Part shown: piece by piece, positions 57,197 through 64,000 of the stretch
Layout of the letters: each line of letters starts with the position of its first letter
Numbering within the stretch: position 1 is the stretch's first letter
Source of the DNA: Amyelois transitella
Taxonomy: Eukaryota > Arthropoda > Insecta > Lepidoptera > Pyralidae
Direction: 5' to 3'
DNA: 64,000 nucleotides
Assembly: GCF_032362555.1 (NCBI RefSeq)
Contig: NC_083532.1
Location: forward strand, 1,935,001 to 1,999,000
Translations under genes and position numbers: made by a program
The notes under the pieces: generated by a model
What the model saw: the letters and a program-made list of their open reading frames with translations, nothing else
Databases searched by the model: none
What the model was told of the DNA's origin: nothing

Positions 57197-57200
57197 CTAG
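57160..57200 (+). mobile_element. Helitron 3' terminus at the SDR stop codon
   Basis: GGCGGACGAAGTCGTGGGCA followed by CCAACTGCCTAG|T is the Lep1-like 3' end. Its last bases overlap the stop codon of the minus-strand SDR gene (57197-57199). The 5' end of this copy was not located. Confidence 0.7.
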
Positions 57201-57952
57201 TTCAACAATAAGTAACCATTGTCGCTCACATAATCTGAACCAGTTATACCTTTCGCCTTCTCACTGGCCAAAAACAAAATCAAATCTGCTATTTCTTCAG
57301 GCTCAGAAACCCTGTTATTCAACGCTGTTTTGCCTGCAACATCTTCAACCTTCGTTGTTATACCAGCGTTCTCAAGTATATCACTATAAACGGGTCCGGG
57401 ACTTACAATATTCACTCTCACCCCGTGAGGCGCTAATTCCAATGCTGAAACTCTAGAGAAATGACTCAAAGCGGCCTTTGTTGTACAGTATCCACCCATA
57501 TTTATAGTGTTAATGGTTATCCCAGCAATGCTTGATACGTTTACAATGTTACCTTTGGTTTTAATTAGAAATGGTGCGGCTAAAGTTGTCAATTTAACCA
57601 CTGCACGCAAATTTGTATTAATTAACTCGTCGAATGATTCCGTTATTTTTCCATCGAGAATCCTTCCAAATCTTGTAATGCCAGCATTGTTTATAAGCAC
57701 GTCGAGTTTGTTAAATTTTTCTATAGTATCATTAATGATTCTTTTGACGTCATCGTCTTTACACACATCAGCTTTGATGACTAATGGTTTTTTACCGACT
57801 TTGGTACAATCTTCTTCCACTTCCTTCAGTTTCACTTCGTTCCTTGCTACGATCACGACATCAGCGCCTTCTTTCGCGAAAAGAACAGCTGTGGCCGCTC
57901 CAATACCAGAGCTAGCGCCAGTTACAAGGACAACTTTATTGTTAAAACTCAT
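57197..57952 (-). CDS. classical short-chain dehydrogenase/reductase (SDR), 251 aa
   Basis: Single exon. Start chosen at ATG 57952 (MSFNNKVVLVTGASSGIG), because its paralogue starts MSFKNKVV at the same point and the 25 in-frame codons further upstream overlap a TATA-like AATATATAA (about 57999-58006). A Rossmann fold is shown by TGASSGIG at residues 11-18. Arg37 after strand 2 (VARNE) suggests NADP(H). NNAG lies at about 88-91, the catalytic Ser in NVSSIAG, and Tyr/Lys in YCTTK, then SPGPV. The C-terminal SDNGYLLL is typical of FabG-like SDRs, so the enzyme should be an active cytosolic carbonyl reductase; the substrate cannot be told from sequence. The stop codon lies in a Helitron end. Divergent partner of the SDR at 58723. 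Confidence 0.92.
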   Translation of the reverse strand: MSFNNKVVLVTGASSGIGAATAVLFAKEGADVVIVARNEVKLKEVEEDCTKVGKKPLVIKADVCKDDDVKRIINDTIEKFNKLDVLINNAGITRFGRILDGKITESFDELINTNLRAVVKLTTLAAPFLIKTKGNIVNVSSIAGITINTINMGGYCTTKAALSHFSRVSALELAPHGVRVNIVSPGPVYSDILENAGITTKVEDVAGKTALNNRVSEPEEIADLILFLASEKAKGITGSDYVSDNGYLLLN

Positions 57953-58722
57953 TTTCGCAATGACGTATGCAAAGTGAAGGCTAGGACATTGTAGGTCATT
58001 ATATATTACGGCTAACAGCCAAGTCATCTCTCAATGATAATTGCAATCATATCTGGTACACTCAGCGGCTGAATTGTTATTATGATTTAGCTGATGTTTT
58101 ATCAGTTCGTACATAACAAGTGGAAAAGATGACTATTACTTACTGTGCATTAAATATTTTATTGTCAAAAAATTACCAACTCTTGAATTTAAAGGAAATT
58201 TAAATGAGAGGAACTCAAGTAATATATATTTCAACAACCACCTGGGATATGTTCCGATTCCTGACATCCTCTTCTTCGGAGAAGCAGAGACTGCATCTTT
58301 CCAATAGTGTGACCATCCCTGCATACTTTCGCTTCATCCACATTCATAATTATCTCCACGCAAGCTCTTCGGTTAAAAGCATTCTTGACGAATATTAGAT
58401 GCACAAAAAAAAACATCAAAATCTGTACACAATCGGCAGAGATCGCGAAATATAAAAATAAACATGATCGAATTGAGAACCTATTTATTTCTCAACGTGG
58501 TTGAAAATTGCACAAATTATAAAAGTCGTTCTTAATAGTTAACAATCTCATTGCTCTCTATGTCGCTGAGTGTACTTAGATGATATGTTATTATTTGCTA
58601 CTATCATTTCATTATCACACACGATTCAGTTTTATATATATATGACTCACTTAGAACACCAAGTTTAGTCGTGATAAAATTTTCTACACATTCTGTGCGG
58701 ACCAGTTCGGACCAGTGCAGAA
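57953..58722. promoter_or_regulatory. bidirectional promoter region of the SDR pair
   Basis: 770 bp between two divergent starts. TATA-like boxes lie near each gene: AATATATAA on the minus side (about 57999) and TTTTATATATATATG on the plus side (58630-58645, about 85 bases before the ATG). A Family D copy (58260-58395, minus) sits in the middle. Confidence 0.55.
58260..58395 (-). mobile_element. Family D copy
   Basis: CATCCCTGCATACTTTCGCT, CATCCACATTCATAATTATC: complement of the LINE-like segment at 52215. Confidence 0.55.
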
Positions 58723-59478
58723 ATGAGTTTCAAAAACAAAGTTGTCATTGTTACTGGTGCTAGTTCCGGTATCGGCGCATCCACAGCTGTTCTGTTCGCG
58801 AAAGAAGGCGCCGATGTAGTCATTGTAGCTAGAAACGAAATAAAACTGAAGAAAGTAGAAGAAGACTGCGCTAAAGTCGGAAAAAAACCTTTAATCATCA
58901 AAGCTGATGTATCAAATGACGATGACGTTAAAAGAATAATTGATGATACAATTGCTAAGTACAAAAAGATTGATGTACTCGTGAATAATGCCGGCATAGC
59001 GAGAATCGGAACCATTCTCGATGGGTCCGTTCCAAAAATTTACGATTTACTTATGAATACAAACGTACGATCAGTTGTTCAGCTGACAACTTTAGCCGCT
59101 CCGCATTTGGTCAAAACTAAAGGTAACATAGTAAATGTTTCAAGCGTATCTGGCATAACGATCAATAATGCAGAAATGGGTACATATTGTACTACTAAAG
59201 CTGCTTTAAGTCATTTTTCAAGAGCAACAGCGTTGGAATTGGCATCACATGGAGTAAGAGTGAATATTGTGAGTCCTGGGCCTGTTTATACTGATATCAT
59301 TGAAAATTCTGGCCTAGACAAGTCTTTTGAAGAATTAGGAGCCAATACAGCGTTGAACAACAGAATATCTAGACCAGAAGAGATAGCAGACTTGATTTTG
59401 TACTTAGCTAGTGAAAAGGCTGTGGGTATCACTGGTTCCAACTTTGTATCAGATAATGGTATGCTTTTATTAAAGTAA
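58723..59478 (+). CDS. classical short-chain dehydrogenase/reductase (SDR), 251 aa
   Basis: Single exon, same length as its neighbour and very similar along the whole protein, so the two are a recent inverted duplication. Cofactor motif TGASSGIG at 11-18, Arg37 (NADP preference), NNAG at 88-91, Asn of MNTN near 112-114, Ser140/141 in NVSSVSG, Tyr155 and Lys159 in YCTTK, and SPGPV at 184-188: the complete Asn-Ser-Tyr-Lys tetrad. It ends SDNGMLLLK and TAA. Database relatives in moths are usually labelled 3-oxoacyl-ACP reductase FabG-like, but this label does not fix the substrate. A TATA-like box lies about 85 bases upstream. AT-rich 3' UTR to about 59740 with AATAAAAG at about 59718. Confidence 0.95.
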   Translation: MSFKNKVVIVTGASSGIGASTAVLFAKEGADVVIVARNEIKLKKVEEDCAKVGKKPLIIKADVSNDDDVKRIIDDTIAKYKKIDVLVNNAGIARIGTILDGSVPKIYDLLMNTNVRSVVQLTTLAAPHLVKTKGNIVNVSSVSGITINNAEMGTYCTTKAALSHFSRATALELASHGVRVNIVSPGPVYTDIIENSGLDKSFEELGANTALNNRISRPEEIADLILYLASEKAVGITGSNFVSDNGMLLLK

Positions 59479-60241
59479 TTGATTTATTATTAATGTTTAT
59501 CAAAATTTTGTATTACAGGCTATAAAAAGTTAACTAAGTACTTTTAGTTTTAAAAATAAGTTAAGTTTGTTACACATTTCTAAACCATTCAACTTAGAAA
59601 ATTTATATTTTCGTTTTATATCAATATAATTATCTTTTTATAATTTTTTATATTTTTTTTTACATTTAGACTAATTGATTTTTTAAATGTTAAATAGATA
59701 ACACAAAAGGTATATGTAATAAAAGTTTGTAATTTGAAAACAATTTTCATCGTTTCATTATTCACAGTCCCTTTGCTCAGAATTTAATTATGATATATAC
59801 GCGTTGATACATAAAATCACTTCTTTAACCCTTACAGAGTAGACAGAGCCTAGAAATAACTGAAAGACAAAGTACAAATGGGTGGCGCTTGATAAAAAAA
59901 AATTGATAAATTATCTGTCCATCAGTAATCTAATAACTTTATGTAAATGATTACGACACAATGTGTAATACTTATCAGGTATTATCTGGATAATATTCTA
60001 TTTCAGTGTGAAAGATATATACTCGTAGATAAGACAAATAGATATCTATTACAAGGATACAAAAAATCTTGACCAGAAACATAGCAGACCTTATCATATA
60101 GCGGCTTAAAAGTGAAATAAAATATTAGACTGGCAATAATTACACAAAAAGTAAGTTGAAGCCAACACTCAGTCAGTAATTTTATTGTATTTTTTTTTAA
60201 TTTGAGTGCGTTTCTCTTATATAATATATCTAAGTATATAA
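59479..60241. other. SDR 3' region and intergenic
   Basis: AT-rich; a short Family A scrap at 59805-59870 (ACAGAGTAGACAGAGCC). No gene. Confidence 0.5.
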
Positions 60242-60515
60242 ATATATACGGGACAAATTACACAGATTGAGTTAGCCTCGAAGTCATTTCTTGTGTTACT
60301 AGATTCTTACGCAACGATACTATATTTTATAATAAAGACATCCAAGACCCAGGCCACATCATTGGATTCTTCTTTTATGCGATGGGCGAGCAACCTATCA
60401 CTATTTGAATCTCAATTCTATCATTAAGCCAAACAACTGAACGTGGCCTATCAGTCTTTTCAAGGCTGTTGGCCCCGCAAGGGATATAGACGTGATTATA
60501 TGTATGTATGTATAA
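60242..60515. mobile_element. SINE-B (-) fused to Family A (+)
   Basis: 60242-60357 is SINE-B from GGGACAAATTACACAGATTG to CCAAGACCCAGGCC. It joins Family A (60358-60515, GGATTCTTCTTTTATGCGAT to ATATGTATGTATGTA). Confidence 0.75.
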
Positions 60516-60569
60516 ATCTTCTTGAATATGACATCATATATATAATTAAGAGTTTGGAGTAGTAGATAT

Positions 60570-60675
60570 ACCTTTCATCCCGATAAAAACTATAATTCCC
60601 GTGAGATTTGAGAAAAATATGTTTTCTTTTGTAGGTGGCATTTTCGCGAGGGCAAACGTGCGGGTAAAAATCTAG
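60570..60675 (+). mobile_element. Helitron 3' end
   Basis: TTTCGCGAGGGCAAACGTGC GGGTAAAAATCTAG|T: CTAG end before T, 35 bases past the CWC27 stop codon. Confidence 0.55.
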
Positions 60676-60710
60676 TCTACAATAAAACTCAAAGTATTTC
60701 CGAAACTATT

Positions 60711-62073
60711 TTATTTCTTACTCTTTTTCTCATCTTTTTTCTCTCTCTTTCTCTTATTGATCGGGTTCCTGGGATCGTATATGTCGAACCAATCATCGCC
60801 TTTTGTCGAGGCATCTTTCGCCAACACGGCACCTTTGTCTTCGAATTTGAGTGTGTGTCCGAGCCTGGAAACCATAATTTTCTTTATTACCAAACCTACA
60901 TACATATAATCACGTCTTATTCCCTTGCGGGTAAGACAGAGCCAGCAAACTCGAAAAGACTGGAAGACCACGTTCAGCTGTATGACTTAATGATGGAATT
61001 GAAATTTAAATAGTGACTCTTTCCCATAGATGTCGTAAAAGGCGACTAAGGGATGGGCTTATATACTTTGGATTCCTCTTTTAGGCGATGGGCTAGCAAC
61101 CTGTCACTGATTAAATCTCAATTCTATCATTAAGCCAAATAGCTGAACGTGGCCATTCAGTCTTTTCAAGACTGTTGACTCTGTCTTCCCTGCAAGGGAT
61201 ATCAACGTTTGATGATTGTTGGCTCTGTCTGCCCTGCAGGGGACATGGACGTGATTGTATGTTATGTTATGCAAACATATTTGCAACATGGAGTTCTTGG
61301 ATGACGTCAATAATCGATAACAGGCACCTCGCTAACGCTACTGTCAAACATGCAACTATCCGTGTATCAGGGATTTAATTTCGTGCCAAATATTTCCCTT
61401 TGATGTTTGGCACGAATGCCGCCACAAAATGGAGACTAAACTCCGTCGCATTCTCGTATTCGGCAATTTTCGTGAAGTCTTGCCGAGAACGTGGATAGTT
61501 GGAGAGCTAGTGAACCCACCGAGTAACGGTCTTCCTGTAAAGCTAGAAATTTGAAGGGTGATGATTCATAGCACACCAAGGCCAAAAATCATGACTTGGC
61601 AGGCATCTGCCCTTCACGTCATCAGCATACATACATATGGTCACGTCCATATCCCTTGCGGGGTAGACAGAGCGAACAGTCTTGAAAAGACTGAATGGCC
61701 ACGTTCAGCTATTTGGCTTAATGATAGAATTAAGATTCAAATAGTGACAGGTTGCTAGCCCATAGCCTAAAAAAGAGTCCCAAGTTTGTAAGCCTATCCC
61801 TTAGTCGCCTTTTACAACATCCATGCGAAAGAGATGGAGTGGTCCTAGTTTATTTTTTTTTGTAAAATACATAAGATAAAAAAACCGTTACTCGGAGGGT
61901 TCACTAGCTCTTAGACTAGGAGCTGGCTTAAGGTAACTAAAAAAGATTACCAATTATCAGTATTGATGTCCTCCTCTTCATCTTTCGTCTCTGTCTCTCC
62001 CGTCTGCGCTTTCTCCTTTATAGCGTGTAGTTTGTTCTTGAATTTCGCTAGCAATTCCAATGTGAAGTTTTCT
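60711..62073 (-). CDS. CWC27: CWC27 spliceosome-associated cyclophilin, last two exons (partial)
   Basis: Two minus-strand exons join in phase. 62073-61951 (acceptor TTTTGCAG, donor TTG|GTAATC) encodes ENFTLELLAKFKNKLHAIKE, then an acidic stretch. 60864-60711 (acceptor GGTTTCCAG) encodes WLGHTLKFEDKG...DDWFDIYDPRNPINKRKRE and a Lys-rich end. The IYDPRNPxNKR block with a preceding helical TL.LL.KFK.KL segment is the conserved C-terminus of CWC27, a cyclophilin-type protein of activated spliceosomes. The N-terminal PPIase domain is not found up to 63394, so the 5' exons must lie beyond the window with PIG-C in between. The intron between the two exons is full of Family A copies. A poly(A)-like AATAAA overlaps the stop codon. 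Confidence 0.85.
60897..61260. mobile_element. opposed Family A copies in the last CWC27 intron
   Basis: 60897-61015 is minus-oriented (ATACATATAATCACGTCTTA), 61016-61200 plus-oriented, and a short duplicate of the tail lies at 61210-61260. The first copy starts about 32 bases from the last-exon acceptor. Confidence 0.75.
61381..61415. repeat. short hairpin, 11 bp arms
   Basis: TTCGTGCCAAA and TTTGGCACGAA pair exactly around a 14-base loop. Confidence 0.7.
61505..61911. repeat. 27 bp inverted repeats flanking a Family A copy
   Basis: 61505-61531 (GAGCTAGTGAACCCACCGAG...) and 61885-61911 are reverse complements with one mismatch. Between them lie about 95 bases of unique DNA, the Family A copy (61626-61850) and an AT-rich spacer. 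Confidence 0.85.
61626..61850 (-). mobile_element. Family A, near full length
   Basis: ATACATACATATGGTCACGT to GGAGTGGTCCTAGTTTATTT. Confidence 0.85.
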
Positions 62074-62898
62074 CTGCAAAAAGGTCCGAAGTGACGTTTT
62101 ATTGACCATTAAAATCTACGTACCTACTTAAATAATGTAACAATATTGAAATTAAAAGTGTTAACAAACATTTTAATCGATTTAAAAATTATTTATTATT
62201 AATTATAAAAATTATTAAATATTATTATAAATTTAAGCATCAATATTTGTTACATCGAGTTTTAGTGAATCTAATCTAATGAAATAGACAATAACGTGGT
62301 GATACATAGCATATTGTCAAGCCCTAGTTACTTTCCCTTATATGTAACTGATTTCTGGTCAAAAATTACTATTACGAATATTTAAAAAACTAACAGTAAA
62401 CTGTTTGACATTAAAATTTAAACATTGATGGCAGACAACAATGATAATACAATCAGAATATTTTTTTTTAATATTTGAAAGTTTATTTTCACGAAACTAT
62501 AAACATTTACATAAAAATTTCAGTGGCAATTGTCAGGATTAAAATAAATTATTGGACAAGGTATAGGTATAGGTCTTATTTTCTCTCTTTGAGTTACATG
62601 AAAAGCCCAAAATAATGTTTGTTATCAAAAGCTGTGAATGCCACCAGTAACACTATGATGGATGACGGAAACAGGTAAAATTAAAAGCTTGTGAAAAAAA
62701 ATCATTTATTCAAAATAAAAATTACATTCATACATATATATACATTGACATATTTATTCACAGACACCGTTTAAATAACGTATATCATTAAACGTGTTAA
62801 AAATAATACAGCTTTGGTACGATGTTTTGAGCACTCAATATAAATTTAACCTAAGACTTAAATTTAACACAGTTTAAATTTATTAGAATATTAAAAAT
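62074..62898. other. AT-rich, probably CWC27 intron; one weak exon candidate
   Basis: No CWC27 exon found. 62652-62594 on the minus strand (acceptor CATCATAG) could encode LLVAFTAFDNKHYFGLFM and stop, a membrane-like tail, but is too short to trust. Confidence 0.35.
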
Positions 62899-63075
62899 AA
62901 GGGATAGGCTCACAAACTTGGGATTCTTCTTTAGGCGATAGGCTAGCAACCTGTCACTATTCGAATCTCAATTCTATCATTAAGCCTAATAACTGAACTT
63001 GGCTATTCAGTATTTTCCTGACTGTTGGCTCTGTCTACCCCACAAGGGATATAGACGTGACCATATGAATGTATA
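62899..63075 (+). mobile_element. Family A, 3' two-thirds
   Basis: AAGGGATAGGCTCACAAACT to GACGTGACCATATGAATG. Confidence 0.8.
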
Positions 63076-63134
63076 TTAAACATATTTTTGCTGACGAAGT
63101 AGCGGTTATTGCTAGTCATATATATTTTTTGGCA

Positions 63135-63386
63135 TACACCCTTCTTCCTCTTGGCTTCGTCCCGGTTGCATCCTCAGCTCTCTAGAGAGGAGTACGCCTT
63201 TGACCAAGAATCCTAGATTGGGTGAGTCAGGTTTTTACACGAAGCGACTCCCATCTGACCTCCGCAACCTTTGCAAGTAAACCTAACCCGTATTGGACCT
63301 ATGGTTACACATCCAGTTGCCTGAATGTGCAGGTTTCCTCACGATGTTTTCCCTCACCGTAAGAGCGTCGCGTCGGTTAGTATTAA
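63135..63386 (-). mobile_element. SINE-C body and tail, ending at the PIG-C stop
   Basis: CACCCTTCTTCCTCTTGGCT (tail), GATTGGGTGAGTCAGGTTTT, CCTCCGCAACCTTTGCAAG, then CACCGTAAGAGCGTCGCGTC GGTTAGTATT. The tRNA head is missing. The best-preserved SINE-C body in the window. Confidence 0.8.
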
Positions 63387-63394
63387 TTCTTTTG

Positions 63395-64000
63395 TCATAC
63401 ACCATCATTGACCAACTCGTCCAAATCATCAGAATCATTAATTATAGCCTCGTCCCAAGGCCCATATATATTATCCTTATACTTCTGCCAACGCACGAAC
63501 AAAACGGGAAAATAAAAACTCAATATAACAACAACGAGTACAAAATAACAGAATAACGTTACAGATACACTGTACAAACTAACAAAAGTCACTAATAACG
63601 TTACAAAAAATAACAAATTGAACAGCCTAGTATGCAATATCACTTTGAACAGTTGAGGGCTGAGTACGAATAAAATAACCGATACTGTTAAAAGTATGAA
63701 AGCGTCAAACGGCGTAGACAATCTAGACACGAGGCATACGGACGCGAAAACGGCCGCATTTATCGATAAAGACTTAGAAACCAACGCAACGGGTACATCG
63801 TAATCGAAAAATATTAAATGCACCAACGTCATAATAACAGACCACGCGTATATAGTATCCGTACTCACCGTATCTGTCAGAGTGTGCAATATCGGTGACA
63901 ATAAATAACCAAGTACAACGTACACTAGTACCGTTTTGAAATTGGAATAGGTTATGGTGCGTTCCACGTACAAATATAGTACGTGGCAAATGCCCGTAAC
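63395..64000 (-). CDS. PIGC: PIG-C, GPI-GlcNAc transferase subunit C (5' end outside window)
   Basis: An open minus-strand frame enters from the window edge and stops at 63395, giving about 201 residues. It matches the C-terminal two-thirds of PIG-C: LSPILHTLTDTVSTDTIYA, LIFFDYDVPVALVSKSLSIN, FASVCLVSRL, and the end RWQKYKDNIYGPWDEA, all strongly conserved positions of the family. Several long hydrophobic segments fit its multi-pass ER membrane topology. PIG-C belongs to the complex that transfers GlcNAc to phosphatidylinositol, the first step of GPI-anchor synthesis. No intron is seen in this part. A SINE-C copy starts about 10 bases after the stop codon. The neighbouring CWC27 3' exons lie downstream on the same strand. 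Confidence 0.92.
   Translation of the reverse strand, partial: VTGICHVLYLYVERTITYSNFKTVLVYVVLGYLLSPILHTLTDTVSTDTIYAWSVIMTLVHLIFFDYDVPVALVSKSLSINAAVFASVCLVSRLSTPFDAFILLTVSVILFVLSPQLFKVILHTRLFNLLFFVTLLVTFVSLYSVSVTLFCYFVLVVVILSFYFPVLFVRWQKYKDNIYGPWDEAIINDSDDLDELVNDGV

Noticed and set aside
57507-57977. Long plus-strand frame opposite the SDR gene
   Set aside because: Antisense shadow; the minus frame carries all SDR motifs.
57953-58027. N-terminal extension of the minus-strand SDR (25 codons)
   Set aside because: Absent in the paralogue and overlaps a TATA-like box; more likely promoter and 5' UTR.
58665-59015. Minus-strand frame opposite the second SDR
   Set aside because: Antisense shadow of the coding frame.
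63774-63989. Second minus-strand frame overlapping PIG-C
   Set aside because: Out of frame with the conserved PIG-C residues.

Overview
The window is animal nuclear DNA, very probably from a moth or butterfly. It is AT-rich, genes are intron-rich and far apart, and the intergenic and intronic DNA is packed with short interspersed elements of types I associate with Lepidoptera: Lep1-like Helitrons (TC...CTAG inserted between A and T), two tRNA-derived SINE families, and a very abundant ~250 bp element with an (ATGT)n tail. No CRISPR array, prokaryotic operon or true tRNA/rRNA gene is present.

Layout. (1) 0.9-1.25 kb: an orphan coding exon with an eh1-like Groucho-binding motif. (2) 11.4-21.0 kb: even-skipped (eve), four coding exons, 216 aa, complete homeodomain. 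(3) 21-44 kb: a gene-poor stretch holding a MITE, a dead mariner, many repeats, some GC-richer non-repetitive islands that may be eve enhancers, and one CTCF-like site. (4) 44.0 kb: a possible first exon of a THAP-type gene, then a 169 bp-arm inverted repeat. (5) 46.0-53.0 kb: glucose-6-phosphatase, seven exons, 360 aa, all catalytic residues present. (6) 54.7-56.1 kb: an unrecognised small three-exon gene. (7) 57.2-59.5 kb: two intronless, divergently transcribed classical SDR genes. (8) 60.7-64 kb: the last two exons of CWC27 and the 3' part of PIG-C, both on the minus strand.

Most unusual structure: intron 6 of glucose-6-phosphatase begins with a tandem array in which every unit carries a copy of the exon 6/intron 6 boundary (ATAGCCAA|GTGAGTTAC). 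I count 36 junction copies, 35 of them with an intact GTGAGT donor. The first codon read past any of them in frame is TGA. The array comes in two forms, ~47 bp and ~84 bp units, followed by a third unrelated 64 bp array. Other notable points are a Helitron end that supplies the stop codon of one SDR gene, PIG-C apparently nested in a CWC27 intron, and an eh1 exon whose splice phase fits eve exon 2.

Repeat names used below (mine): Family A = ~250 bp element from GCCGTGTGGTTCCCGGC to a TATATGTATGT tail. SINE-B = tRNA-headed element (GTGGCGCAGCGGTAG... GGTTCGAATCC) ending near GTCCCGTATAT. SINE-C = second tRNA-headed element with a GAAGAAGAAG-type tail. Family D = fragment resembling the ORF end of a LINE. 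Family E = CCACTGCTGGACTAAGGCC repeat. Tail-F = LINE 3' end with a (TTCTA)n tail.
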